A DNA stretch of 64,000 nucleotides from Streptomyces agglomeratus (GCF_001746415.1 NZ_MEHJ01000001.1:4175001-4239000), one strand, 5' to 3'; positions 1-8,300 are shown, counted from the first letter of the stretch. Made by a program: numbers and translations. Notes: generated by a model from the sequence alone, not told the origin.

Positions 1-886
1 TCTCACGGGCGAGCATCTCCTCGTACCGCTTCGTCTCACGGTCGAGTACCTCTGCCTGCTTTTCGACCAGTTCGTCGTACGGCCGGCGGTCGGTGAAGGT
101 CATCACGGCGCCGACGAGCTGGTCGCCGTCCCGGACCGGAGCGGTCGTGAGGTCGACGGCGACCGACTTGCCGTTCTTCGCCCACAGGACCTGCCCGCGC
201 ACCCGGTGCTTGCGCCCGGACTTGAGGGTGTCCGCGAGGGGTGAATCCTCGTACGGGAACGCTGTGCCGTCGGCCTTCGAGTGGATCGCGAGGGGGTGCA
301 GCTCCTTGCCGCCCAGGTCGCTCGCGCGGTAACCCAGTATCTGCGCGGCGGCCGGGTTGACCAGGACCACGCGACCGTCGGTGTCGGTGCCGACGACGCC
401 CTCGGACGCGGCGCGCAGGATCATCTCGGTCTGACGCTGGGAACGGGCCAGTTCGGCCTCGGTGTCGACAGTCCCGGAGAGGTCGCGGACGACGAGCATC
501 AGCAGCTCGTCGCCGGTGAAACTGGGCCGGTCGGCGTAGGAGGCGTAGGCGTCCCGGCCGTCCTCCAGGTTCGCGCTGGTCACCTCGACCGGGAACTCCG
601 TCCCGTCGGTGCGCCGCGCGATCATCCGGGTGGGCTTCGTACGCCCTTGATCGTCTTCGCCGTCCGCCCGCCGCATCGAACCGGGGATGAGCTTCGAGTC
701 GAACATCGGGAGGAGATCGAGCAGTCCGCGCCCGACGAGTCCCGTACCGGGCGACTCGAACGTCTCCAGGGCGATGGTGTTGGCATTGACGACGGTGCCG
801 TTGCAATTGACGAGCAACAGCCCGTCAGGAAGTGCGTCGAGTATCGCTGCGAGGCGAGCAGCGCCTCGGGATGGCCTGCTGCTCAC
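1..886 (-). CDS. PAS-domain sensor protein (3' part outside window)
   Basis: Only the first 295 codons are present. The chosen start is GTG at 886, preceded by a GGAGG about 8 nt upstream. Residues about 15-110 form a PAS-like fold (ALPDGLLLVN, then an FPVEVT strand). A second PAS lies at about 135-265, with the classic elements EGVVGTDTDGRVVLVNPAA, ILGY and VRDGDQLVGAVMTFTD. The last 30 residues are a charged coiled-coil linker of the kind that joins PAS sensors to an output domain. That output domain (histidine kinase, PP2C phosphatase or other) is beyond the left edge, so the enzymatic role cannot be stated. The PAS assignment is firm; the product class is inference. Confidence 0.75.
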   Translation of the reverse strand, partial: MSSRPSRGAARLAAILDALPDGLLLVNCNGTVVNANTIALETFESPGTGLVGRGLLDLLPMFDSKLIPGSMRRADGEDDQGRTKPTRMIARRTDGTEFPVEVTSANLEDGRDAYASYADRPSFTGDELLMLVVRDLSGTVDTEAELARSQRQTEMILRAASEGVVGTDTDGRVVLVNPAAAQILGYRASDLGGKELHPLAIHSKADGTAFPYEDSPLADTLKSGRKHRVRGQVLWAKNGKSVAVDLTTAPVRDGDQLVGAVMTFTDRRPYDELVEKQAEVLDRETKRYEEMLARE

Positions 887-1124
887 GACGACGGTTCCTC
901 CCTGAACTACTGCACCTTGCCGGCAGCCGGCCTCATTTTGCCCCTCGGGCCGCAAGCTGTCACTGGAGGGAGTCTAAAGGCAGGCGACGGGCGCGCGACG
1001 GCGGATGAGGGGGAGCTCTCACCAAGGTTGTGTGCGCTTGGGGGCACATCGGACGCCGCGGCGTATGCCCTGACCAGGTACGAGTGCTCCACAGCGGCGG
1101 TGGGGGCGGACCGGCGGCGGGCGG

Positions 1125-1622
1125 TCAACGGACGCTGGGAAGCACCGGCTCCATCTGACGCCAGCGGGAGATTTCGCAGCCATTGCCCTGATTGAACTTC
1201 GCGTCGACCGTTCGTCCGTTCCAGGTACCGGTGACCCGCGCCGTGGCCGGCCCGCCGTGCTGATGGGTGCACATCCGGTCCTGCGGCACCGGGGCGAAGG
1301 GGTCGCCGTTCTCCTTGGCCAGCTCCTCCAGCCGGGCGCAGGCGGACTGTGCCTCCGGGTGCGTGCCGCCGGTGGGGCCGCATTCCAGTTCGTACGTCCC
1401 ATTGGCGGCCCGGTTGCCCGTCTCGGCCGTCGTCACGGTGAGCCGGCCCCGCGTGTCCGCCACCTCGTCCGCCGTGCTGTCCGCCGCCTTTTCCTCCGCG
1501 CTCCGGAGTACGTCCTGGAGCAGCGGAAGCGGGATCGGCGCGGTCGCGGCGGCCGCGCCGGGAGCGGCGGCGGACAGCACGGCGAGGGACGCGGCGGCGG
1601 TGAGGGTGAGACGGCGCAGCAT
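1125..1622 (-). CDS. SSI-family secreted subtilisin inhibitor
   Basis: 165-residue secreted protease inhibitor of the Streptomyces subtilisin inhibitor family (Kazal-independent SSI fold). An n-region MLRRLT, a hydrophobic core and an AAA-rich cleavage zone near residue 26 form a Sec signal peptide. The mature part holds the family signatures YELECGPTGGTHPEAQSAC, FAPVP, the reactive loop MCTHQHGGPATA and WNGRTVDAKFNQGNGCEISRW, including four Cys for two disulfides. The ATG at 1622 follows an AGGAG. By alignment to SSI (reactive residue two after the Cys), P1 appears to be His, where family members usually have Lys, Arg or Met. It probably restrains extracellular proteases. Monocistronic. Confidence 0.93.
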   Translation of the reverse strand: MLRRLTLTAAASLAVLSAAAPGAAAATAPIPLPLLQDVLRSAEEKAADSTADEVADTRGRLTVTTAETGNRAANGTYELECGPTGGTHPEAQSACARLEELAKENGDPFAPVPQDRMCTHQHGGPATARVTGTWNGRTVDAKFNQGNGCEISRWRQMEPVLPSVR

Positions 1623-1707
1623 GGAGGCTCCTGAGGTTCAAGAGGGGGCAGGGTGCCCCGCACTCTCTAACGCTCCGCAGACCCGGGCGTTGCGCAACCG
1701 GTAAGAC

Positions 1708-1735
1708 TTTGCCCTGGCCCCCGCCTGCCTAGTAC
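1708..1735 (+). promoter_or_regulatory. Possible promoter upstream of tRNA-Ser(GCU)
   Basis: TTTGCC at 1708-1713 and TAGTAC at 1730-1735 lie 16 nt apart, about 80 nt before the tRNA. Spacing and motif are plausible for a vegetative sigma factor, but this rests on eye inspection only. Confidence 0.3.
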
Positions 1736-1815
1736 CGTGGTCAGCGATTGGTGGCATGCCGCAAGGCTGTGTCATCATCTGCACGCACCCACTCGCGCAG
1801 GCGAGAGAGTGTGCT

Positions 1816-1906
1816 GGAGGCGTCGCCTAGTCCGGTCTATGGCGCCGCACTGCTAATGCGGTTTGGGGTTTACGCTCCATCGAGGGTTCAAATCCCTCCG
1901 CCTCCG
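1816..1906 (+). tRNA. tRNA-Ser (anticodon GCU)
   Basis: The acceptor arm GGAGGCG pairs with CGCCTCC at 1899-1905, followed by discriminator G. The anticodon loop is CTGCTAA, giving GCU. There is a long class II variable arm, and the T arm is GAGGG TTCAAAT CCCTC. Length about 91 nt, as expected for tRNA-Ser. Confidence 0.95.
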
Positions 1907-1915
1907 CGCAAGATC

Positions 1916-1949
1916 ACCGAAGCCCCGGTCCACGGACCGGGGCTTCGGT
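1916..1949 (+). terminator. Hairpin after tRNA-Ser
   Basis: A 16-bp perfect inverted repeat (1916-1931 with 1934-1949, core GCCCCGGTCC) lies 9 nt after the tRNA. No U tract follows, as is common for Streptomyces terminators or processing hairpins. Confidence 0.7.
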
Positions 1950-2159
1950 CGTTCCGCGTTCGGCGAGTCGTTCCGTGGTGGTCCCGCGGGTCGTTCCGCT
2001 GCCGGTCCGTGGTCGTCCCGTGGTCGTGCTCGGGGCCCCGCTCATGGGGCGTTTCCGCAGCTCAGCACGGGTCCGGCTAATGGATTTCGCGTGACGGCGC
2101 AGGTCATGTAATGTTGTTCTCGCAACGCCGACGGGGCAGAAAAAAGCCCAGGACGCCAA

Positions 2160-2232
2160 GCACTCGTAGCTTAACGGATAGAGCATCTGACTACGGATCA
2201 GAAGGTTGCAGGTTCGAATCCTGCCGAGTGCA
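2160..2232 (+). tRNA. tRNA-Arg (anticodon ACG)
   Basis: The acceptor GCACTCG (2160-2166) pairs with CGAGTGC (2225-2231), with discriminator A. Anticodon stem TCTGA/TCAGA encloses CTACGGA, giving ACG, read as ICG after deamination by TadA, whose gene is at 24.1-24.6 kb. T loop is TTCGAAT. 73 nt. Confidence 0.96.
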
Positions 2233-2239
2233 CAGCAGG

Positions 2240-2281
2240 CCGGAGGCCCTGACGAGAAATCGTCAGGGCCTCCGGTTTTTT
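2240..2281 (+). terminator. Rho-independent terminator after tRNA-Arg
   Basis: A 16-bp stem (2240-2255 with 2260-2275), a four-base AAAT-type loop and a following run of T residues make a textbook intrinsic terminator directly after the tRNA. Confidence 0.92.
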
Positions 2282-2293
2282 GTCCGTTGCCCG

Positions 2294-2971
2294 TCAACCG
2301 CCGTAGCGCCTGGCCGACTCGGACTCCTGGGCTAGGCGGCGCAGGGCCAGCAGGGCGGGTTCCAGCAACACGGTCAGCAGTACGGCTCGTTCGGCCCGTT
2401 CCAGGGGGTCGGTCGTGTCGGCCAGTTGGTCGAGGTCGAGGGCGGCGGTGCGTTCGGCGAGGGCCGCGTACGGGACGAGGGACCGCCAGTCGTAGTCGAC
2501 GCCGAGCGCGCGGAGGGTCTCCAGGGTCTCGGTGACGACGTGCCTGGCCGGGGCGTGCTCGGAGACCTCCCAGCCCATCTCCGCCAGCAGGGCGTCCGCG
2601 TCCGTTGTGCCTGCCGCGTCCGTCGCGTCCGTCGCGTTCCTCGCGCCCTCCGGTCGGTCGCCGCCGTCCTCCTTCCCGGCCGTCGCGTGGTTCGTCGTGG
2701 CCGGCCTGGCGCCGAGCACGAGGCCGAGCACCTGGTGCGGATCCGTTTCGTGCTCGGACACGGCTTTCAGTACCTCCCGGGTGGCCCCGACCGACAGCCC
2801 CCGGACGCCGATGAGGGCCCGGATCAGGCGCAGGCGGCGGATGTGCGTCTCCCCGTACTCCGCCTGGGTGGCCGATGTCGGCCGGCCGGGGGGCAGCAAC
2901 CCCTCCCGGAGGTAGTGCTTGACGGTCGTGACCGGTACTCCGCCACGGCGGCTCAGTTCGGAGATTCGCAC
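2294..2971 (-). CDS. MerR-family transcriptional regulator
   Basis: About 225-residue regulator. The N-terminus has the MerR winged helix: VRISELSRRGGVPVTTVKHY, then LREGLLPPGRPTSATQAEY and HIRRLRLIRALIGVRGLSV. An Ala/Thr/Asp-rich low-complexity linker (about residues 100-140) precedes a helical effector region with no recognised ligand pocket. I place the start at GTG 2971, where AGAGG sits 6 nt upstream; reading on to the GTG at 3007 would put the start inside the operator. It is divergent from the DUF3291-like gene at 3057 across a 19-bp palindrome pair, so autoregulation and control of that neighbour are likely. Effector unknown. Confidence 0.88.
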   Translation of the reverse strand: MRISELSRRGGVPVTTVKHYLREGLLPPGRPTSATQAEYGETHIRRLRLIRALIGVRGLSVGATREVLKAVSEHETDPHQVLGLVLGARPATTNHATAGKEDGGDRPEGARNATDATDAAGTTDADALLAEMGWEVSEHAPARHVVTETLETLRALGVDYDWRSLVPYAALAERTAALDLDQLADTTDPLERAERAVLLTVLLEPALLALRRLAQESESARRYGG

Positions 2972-2994
2972 GGGTTTCCTCTTTCGCGGAGCAT

Positions 2995-3035
2995 TAGAGA
3001 GTGGCACTCTCTAATATAGACAGTGCCACTCTCCA
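2995..3035. promoter_or_regulatory. Tandem operators between MerR gene and divergent gene
   Basis: TAGAGAGTG-G-CACTCTCTA at 2995-3013 is a perfect 9-bp inverted repeat. A degenerate copy, TAGACAGTG-C-CACTCTCCA, lies at 3017-3035, 22 bp centre to centre (two helical turns). A TAATAT -10-like element sits between them. Confidence 0.7.
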
Positions 3036-3056
3036 ATTTAGAAGGTGAGCAGTGCC

Positions 3057-3467
3057 ATGCCGACACTCCCCTGGGTCACGCCCAACGCCGCTCCGCCGCA
3101 CGCACAGGCCGTCGTCATGGCCTCCCGCTTCGAGGTGCGTTCCCTGAAGGACGTGCCGAGGTTCTTCTGGAAGTCGCTCGCAGCCTGGCGTCAGGTGCGG
3201 TCGGCGCCCGGCGCGTACGGCGCCTCGCTCATCGCCCGGCCGGCGAAGCGCGTCTTCTACACGCTGTCCGCGTGGGAGAGCCGCGAAGCGCTCTACGCCT
3301 ACGCGCGGGCCGAACCGCACCGCGGCATCATGACCGGGCTGCGCCCGACCATGCGGACCTCGACGTTCACCTTCTGGGAAGTTCCGGCCGACCGGCTGCC
3401 CATCGGCTGGGACGACGCGAAGCGCCGTCTCGCCGAACAGGCACGGACCGACGCGGCTGCCGCCTGA
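3057..3467 (+). CDS. DUF3291-like / spheroidene-monooxygenase-like protein
   Basis: 136-residue protein of a dimeric alpha/beta-barrel-like type. The body carries the pattern MASRFEVRSLKDVPRFFWKS, then VFYTLSAWESREALYAYARA, HRGIMTGLRPTMRTSTFTFWE and a C-terminal GWDDAKRRLAE. This resembles DUF3291 and monooxygenase-type (ABM superfamily) proteins that are often paired with regulators. ATG 3057 is preceded by AAGGTGAG; the upstream GTG at 3045 lies inside that ribosome-binding site. Transcription should start in the divergent operator region shared with the MerR gene. No catalytic function can be assigned. Confidence 0.72.
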   Translation: MPTLPWVTPNAAPPHAQAVVMASRFEVRSLKDVPRFFWKSLAAWRQVRSAPGAYGASLIARPAKRVFYTLSAWESREALYAYARAEPHRGIMTGLRPTMRTSTFTFWEVPADRLPIGWDDAKRRLAEQARTDAAAA

Positions 3468-3586
3468 CACGGCCGGTGGCCGACGGCGCCGGTGCCGACG
3501 GCGCCCGATGGCCGACGCCGCCCGGTGTTGATCGGCGGGGCGGTCGGCGGCGGTCGGTTGTCAGAGGTGGCCGTTAGCCTCCTGGT

Positions 3587-4483
3587 ATGAGCTGGCTGTG
3601 CGGGGGGCTGCGGTGGACGGCGGGGCGGCCGGCGCTTGCCTGGTACGGGGGCGGGGGACGCCTGGAGCACGTCGAGCGTGTCAGTGAGCTGACGTACGGG
3701 AACGACGTCGCGTTCCGGGTGACGGGGGAGGACCGGCTGTGCGTCGGCGTGCGCCGGGGCGGGTGTCCGCTGCGCTCCGTGGTGCCGCGTCGGAGCAGTG
3801 GCGGGCAGTGCCCCGAGTGCGCGCGGCTGGAGCGGTCGCGGTCCGTTGCCGCTGACACGATGGCCGACGATCCCCGGCCGTACGCCGTCTACCTGGCCTG
3901 GTTCGGCTCCGGCATGGTCAAGGTCGGCATCACGGCGGACGAGCGCGGGTCCGCCCGGCTGCTGGAGCAGGGGGCGGTGGCGTTCACCTGGCTGGGACGC
4001 GGGCCGCTGATGGCGGCGCGGCGGACCGAGGAGCTGCTGCGGGCGGCGCTGGGGGTGCCGGACCGGATTCCGTACAAGGAGAAGCGGGCCGTGCGCAGCT
4101 CGTTGCCCGGGCGGGCGGAGCGGGCGCGGGAGATCGAGGAGTTGCACCGGCGGGCCGGGGCGCTGGCGGGGTGGCCCGAGTCCCTGGAGCGGGCGCCGTT
4201 CGAGGCGGTGGACCACGCCGGAGTGTTTGGTCTCGAAGGACTGCGGCCGATGACCGGCGTGGTGACGGAGCTGGCGCCGGAGGGGACGGTCGTGGGGCGG
4301 CTGCTGGCCGCAGCCGGGCCCGATCTGCACCTGGGGACGGCCGACGGTGCGGTCGTGGTGCTCGACACCCGGCTGATGAGCGGGTGGGAGCTGGCGGGCG
4401 TGGGGCCGGAGGGCGGGGCGGCGGCGGGGGTGACCGTTCCGGTGAAGAGCGTGGAGCGGGGCGTGCAGGGTGGGCTTTTCTGA
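3587..4483 (+). CDS. DUF2797 domain protein
   Basis: 298 residues. The N-terminal third contains a Cys cluster (GGCPLR near residue 65 and QCPECARLERSRSVAADT near residue 80) that looks like a zinc site. The middle reads YAVYLAWFGSGMVKVGITAD, a GIY-YIG-like strand-turn typical of DUF2797. A beta-rich C-terminus follows. DUF2797 proteins are common in actinobacteria and have no established function; the GIY-YIG resemblance is suggestive of nucleic-acid binding but is inference. An octamer tandem repeat begins at its stop codon. Confidence 0.82.
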   Translation: MSWLCGGLRWTAGRPALAWYGGGGRLEHVERVSELTYGNDVAFRVTGEDRLCVGVRRGGCPLRSVVPRRSSGGQCPECARLERSRSVAADTMADDPRPYAVYLAWFGSGMVKVGITADERGSARLLEQGAVAFTWLGRGPLMAARRTEELLRAALGVPDRIPYKEKRAVRSSLPGRAERAREIEELHRRAGALAGWPESLERAPFEAVDHAGVFGLEGLRPMTGVVTELAPEGTVVGRLLAAAGPDLHLGTADGAVVVLDTRLMSGWELAGVGPEGGAAAGVTVPVKSVERGVQGGLF

Positions 4484-4535
4484 GTGGGTGAGTGGGTGAG
4501 TGGGTGAGTGGGTGAGTGGGTGAGTGGGTGAGTGG
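4482..4535 (+). repeat. Octamer tandem repeat (GAGTGGGT x about 7)
   Basis: Six perfect copies of GAGTGGGT run from 4482 to 4529, followed by a partial seventh. They start within the stop codon of the DUF2797 gene and end about 85 nt before the amidohydrolase start. Confidence 0.97.
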
Positions 4536-4621
4536 AAGGGGTGGCGGGGTGGGTGGTCTCTTGGATCTCGTAGCGCTGTGGCTCTGGACTGGGGCGGCGT
4601 GCCCGGCGGAGAGTGACCGTC

Positions 4622-5551
4622 ATGGACGTCAAGCCGGTCGAAGCGCATGAACCGCCCTCCTGTGCCGTGGACATGGCGTTGAGCGAGGCCGAGAACGTAC
4701 GGCGGTTCTGGGAGCGGCTCGGGCTGCCGGGGATCATCGACGTACACACGCACTTCATGCCGGAGCGGGTGCTCAGCAAGGTGTGGGCGTACTTCGACGC
4801 GGTCGGGCCGCTGACCGGGATGGAATGGCCCATCACCTACCGGCACGAGGAAGAGGAACGCGTCGGGCTGCTCCGTGAGTTCGGAGTGCGGCACTTCACC
4901 TCGATGCTCTACCCGCACAAGGCGGGGATGGCCGCCTGGCTCAACGACTGGGCGGCCGGCTTCGCCGCCCGTACCCCCGAGTGCCTGCACACGGCGACGC
5001 TCTTCCCGGAGGACGGGGTGGCGGCGTACGTGCGGCAGGCCGTGGAGAGCGGCGCGCGTGTCTTCAAGTCGCACCTTCAGGTGGGGGCGTACGACGCGAA
5101 CGACCCGTTGCTCGACCCCGTGTGGGGGCTGCTCGCCGAGGCCGGGATTCCCGTGGTGATGCACTGCGGGTCCGGGCCCGCGCCCGGCAAGCACACCGGT
5201 CCCGAGCCGGTCGGACGGCTGCTCGCGCGGCATCCGCGGCTGCGGCTCGTGGTCGCGCACATGGGCATGCCCGAGTACAGCGACTTCCTCGGTCTGGCGG
5301 AGCGGTACGGGGAGGTCCGGCTGGACACGACCATGGCCTTCACCGACTTCTCCGAGCGCCTCTCGCCCTTCCCCGAGGCCGAGCTGGGGCGGCTCGCGGA
5401 TCTGGGTGACCGGATCGTGCTGGGTACGGACTTCCCGAACATTCCGTACGGCTACGCGCACCAGTTGGAGGCCCTGGAGCGGCTCGGCCTGGGAGACGAC
5501 TGGCTGCGGGCCGTCTGTCACGGGAACGCGGAGCGGCTCTTCGGGCTGTGA
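4622..5551 (+). CDS. Amidohydrolase-family protein (TIM-barrel metallohydrolase)
   Basis: 309 residues. Metal-binding signatures of the amidohydrolase-2 (ACMSD/uracil-decarboxylase-like) group are visible: DVHTHF near residue 40, FKSHLQVG, VVMHCGSG, VVAHMGMPEY and a terminal GTDFPN with the catalytic Asp. The last helix ends HGNAERLFGL, the typical family ending. ATG 4622 has GGAGAG at 8 nt; GTG 4613 is less favoured. It probably acts on a small carboxylate or amide in the cytoplasm, but the substrate is not evident and neighbours give no pathway clue. Confidence 0.87.
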   Translation: MDVKPVEAHEPPSCAVDMALSEAENVRRFWERLGLPGIIDVHTHFMPERVLSKVWAYFDAVGPLTGMEWPITYRHEEEERVGLLREFGVRHFTSMLYPHKAGMAAWLNDWAAGFAARTPECLHTATLFPEDGVAAYVRQAVESGARVFKSHLQVGAYDANDPLLDPVWGLLAEAGIPVVMHCGSGPAPGKHTGPEPVGRLLARHPRLRLVVAHMGMPEYSDFLGLAERYGEVRLDTTMAFTDFSERLSPFPEAELGRLADLGDRIVLGTDFPNIPYGYAHQLEALERLGLGDDWLRAVCHGNAERLFGL

Positions 5552-5692
5552 CCGCTATGACCGTTGTGACCGGTTGTGCCGTTTGTGTCGTTTGTGCCGG
5601 GAGGCCCGGGGAGCACCCCCGGCACGAATTTCTCAGCGTATTCACAGGAACGGGAAAGAGGGCTCTCAGGGACGTCGCCCAGCCTGGGGCCC

Positions 5693-6415
5693 ATGCGTAC
5701 CGAAATGCTCAGGCCCGGCGGCGGGCCCGTCCGGGTGCTCGTCGTGGACGACGAGGCGCCGCTCGCCGAGCTGCTGTCGATGGCGCTGCGATACGAGGGC
5801 TGGGAGGTCCGCAGCGCCGGTGACGGCGTGGGAGCGGTCCGTTCCGCCCGCGACTTCCGGCCCGACGCGGTCGTACTGGACGTGATGCTGCCGGACATGG
5901 ACGGCCTCGCCGTGCTCGGGCGGCTGCGCTGCGAGCTGCCCGACGTGCCCGTGCTGTTCCTGACGGCCAAGGACTCCGTCGAGGACCGGATCGCGGGGCT
6001 GACGGCGGGTGGCGACGACTACGTCACCAAGCCGTTCAGCCTGGAGGAGGTCGTGGCGCGGCTGCGCGGGCTGATCCGGCGCTCGGGGACGGCGGCAGCG
6101 GCCGTACGGGACGAATCGCTCCTGGTGGTCGGGGACCTGACGCTGGATGAGGACAGCCACGAGGTCGTGCGGGGCGGTGAGGGGATTCATCTCACCGCCA
6201 CCGAGTTCGAACTGCTGCGCTTCCTGATGCGCAACCCGCGCCGCGTGCTCAGCAAGGCGCAGATCCTCGACCGGGTGTGGAGCTACGACTTCGGCGGGCA
6301 GGCGAACGTCGTCGAGCTCTACATCTCGTACCTGAGGCGAAAGATCGACGCCGGCCGTACGCCGATGATCCACACCCGGCGCGGTGCGGGCTATCTGATC
6401 AAGCCCGGTGGGTGA
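5693..6415 (+). CDS. OmpR/PhoB-family response regulator
   Basis: About 240 residues. The receiver domain has VLVVDDEAPLAELL with the acidic pair, the phospho-acceptor Asp in VVLDVMLPDMDG, Thr in LFLTAKDS and Lys in DDYVTKPFS. The C-terminal winged helix has LTATEFELLRFLMRNPRRVL, then VWSYDFGGQANVVELYISYL and TRRGAGYLI. The start is uncertain: ATG 5693 is taken, ATG 5705 is possible. Its stop overlaps the start of the kinase gene by 8 nt, so the two form a two-component operon. The stimulus is not evident. Confidence 0.92.
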   Translation: MRTEMLRPGGGPVRVLVVDDEAPLAELLSMALRYEGWEVRSAGDGVGAVRSARDFRPDAVVLDVMLPDMDGLAVLGRLRCELPDVPVLFLTAKDSVEDRIAGLTAGGDDYVTKPFSLEEVVARLRGLIRRSGTAAAAVRDESLLVVGDLTLDEDSHEVVRGGEGIHLTATEFELLRFLMRNPRRVLSKAQILDRVWSYDFGGQANVVELYISYLRRKIDAGRTPMIHTRRGAGYLIKPGG

Positions 6416-7975
6416 GCGCGCGGTGTCCCTGCGGACCCGTCTGGTGGTGTCGGCCGTCGCGCTGATCGCGGTGGTCGCGGCGGTGATCGGGGCGGTCACG
6501 ACGATCGCCCTGCACTCGTATCTGGAGCACCAGCTCGACGGTCAGCTGTTGTCGTCCGTACGGCGCGCCGAGCGCGACCCGGTGGAGGCGACGGCCGGAC
6601 AGGAACTGCGGTTCGTGGCGGCGCCGGGGCAGCCGCTGGGGACCGTCGGGGCGCGGCTCGCGCAGGACGGGGCCGTGCTCATGAGCGCGAAGAGCGTCGA
6701 GGTGGAGGGGGTGCGGCCCGAGGCGCACCTGGCGGCGCTGTCCGGTGCGCAGGCGCGGGCGCTGGGGTCGGTCGAGCGGGACTCCGAACCGCACACCGTG
6801 GAGGTACCCGGGCTCGGGGACTACCGGATCGTTGCCACGGGCGACGGGTCGGTCGTACTGGGCTTTCCGCTCGGCGGAGTACAGGACACCGTCAGCACCC
6901 TCGTTGTCGTCGAGGTGTGCGTCACCGGCGCCGGGCTGGTGGCCGCCGGGCTCGCCGGGACGGCGATCGTGGGCGTCGCGCTCCGGCCGCTGCGGCGGGT
7001 CGCCGCGATGGCGACGCGGGTGGCCGAACTGCCGCTGCACAGCGGTGAGGTGGCCCTGCACGAGCGGGTACGGGGCCAGGAGGCCGATCCGCGCACCGAG
7101 GTCGGGCAGGTCGGCGCGGCACTCAACCGGATGCTCGGGCACGTCGGTTCGGCCCTCGCGGCGCGGCAGGAGAGCGAGACGCGGGTACGGCAGTTCGTGG
7201 CCGACGCGAGCCATGAGCTGCGTACGCCGCTGGCCTCGATCCGGGGGTACGCGGAGCTGACCCGGCGTGGGCGCGAGCCGGCCGGTCCCGACACGCGGCA
7301 CGCGCTCGGGCGGATCGAGTCCGAGGCGGCGCGGATGACGGGGCTGGTGGAGGACCTGTTGCTGCTGGCCCGGCTGGACGCGGGGCGTCCGCTGTCGCCG
7401 TCGTACGAGAGCACCGATCTCTCGCCACTGGTCGTGGACGCGGTGAGCGATGCGCGGGTGGCCGGGCGGGAGCACGTCTGGCGGCTGGAGCTGCCGGACG
7501 ATCCCGCCGTCGTACGGGGCGACCCCGCGCGGCTCCAGCAGGTACTGGTGAACCTGCTGGCCAACGCGCGTACGCACACCCCGCCGGGCACCACGGTCAC
7601 TGCGGCCGTGCGGTGCGAGGGGGATGGCTGGACGGTGGTGGAGGTACGGGACGACGGGCCCGGCGTCGCGCCGGAGCTGCTGCCGCACGTCTTCGAGCGG
7701 TTCGCGCGGGGGATGCGTCGCGGGCGCGCGTGGGGGCGGGGGCGGGGGCCGCCGGTGCGGGTACTGGTGCGGGTACCGGTGCCGGGGTCGGGTCGACCGG
7801 GCTGGGGCTGGCCATCGTGCAGGCGGTCGTGCGCGCGCACGGCGGTGAGGTGACGGTCGAGAGCGCGCCGGGGCGAACGGTCTTCGCGGTGCGGTTGCCG
7901 GGGGGCGGGCCGGGGGCCGGGGCCGGGGTTTCCGTTGATCCCGGGCGGGGCCGGGTCTTTCGTCCCGCCGGCTGA
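6408..7975 (+). pseudogene. Sensor histidine kinase, apparent single-base frameshift
   Basis: The upstream frame (GTG 6408) gives two membrane helices around a short extracellular region (residues about 10-35 and 160-190), HAMP, the dimerisation/phosphoacceptor motif DASHELRTPLASIRGYAEL, the N box LVNLLANARTH and the D box VRDDGPGV. The frame then breaks in the G5 run at 7708-7712. The missing ATP-lid end and G box (STGLGLAIVQAVVRAHGG, then VESAPGRTVFAVRLP) continue in the next frame to 7975. One base appears to be absent from the G run. An extra Gly/Ala/Val-rich stretch of about 20 residues sits in the lid. It is either an assembly indel or a genuine inactivation; the gene is otherwise complete and partners the regulator upstream. 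Confidence 0.82.
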
Positions 7976-8029
7976 GGGCCTCTCGGGCCGCCCCGCGCTG
8001 GGGCGGGTGTGCGGTGCCGCGCGCAGGGC

Positions 8030-8300
8030 CGGGGCCGAGTGGTCCGGGGTTTCGGGGTCGGTGCCGCGTCGGGGCGTCTCCTCGGGTGCCGAACGTTCGG
8101 GTAGGGCTGCGGTGTGTTCGGGGTGGTTGTGTTCGGCGCCCTGCGGGGAGCGCCCCGGCGCGTCCCCTCCGGCACGGTGGGGTGCGGCGGGGCTGCGCGG
8201 GGCCGCCGGGTTGTGTTCGGCGCCCTGTGGGGAGCGCCCCCCCGGCGCGTTACCTCCTGGCGGCGTGGAGTGCGGCGGGGCTGCGCGAGGGCCACCGGTC
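8030..8300 (+). repeat. GC-rich dispersed repeat, copy A
   Basis: This non-coding stretch after the kinase gene shares long near-identical runs with the reverse complement of 53720-53965. An identical segment of about 40 bp begins at about 8054 (core GTCGGTGCCGCGTCGGGGCG), and further blocks are the CTGCGGGGAGCGCCCC segment and the GAGTGGTCCGGGG segment. The unit ending GTGTTCGGCGCCCTG is itself duplicated at about 8128 and 8213. All six frames give Pro/Ala/Gly/Arg-rich translations without domain character, so I call no gene between 7976 and 8396. Confidence 0.8.

Noticed and set aside
4482..4535. CRISPR-like repeats
   Set aside because: The unit is 8 bp with no spacers, a simple tandem repeat. 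No Cas genes are present in the window, and the 17-bp repeats at 40.3 kb also lack spacers.
3299..5521. 740-codon minus-strand open frame
   Set aside because: It lies antisense to the DUF2797 and amidohydrolase genes, has no domain character and includes translated GAGTGGGT repeats (the PTHPLTHS pattern); it is a GC-rich shadow frame.
8030..8300. Insertion sequence
   Set aside because: No transposase-like frame, no terminal inverted repeats and no target duplication are visible; I call it a non-coding dispersed repeat.
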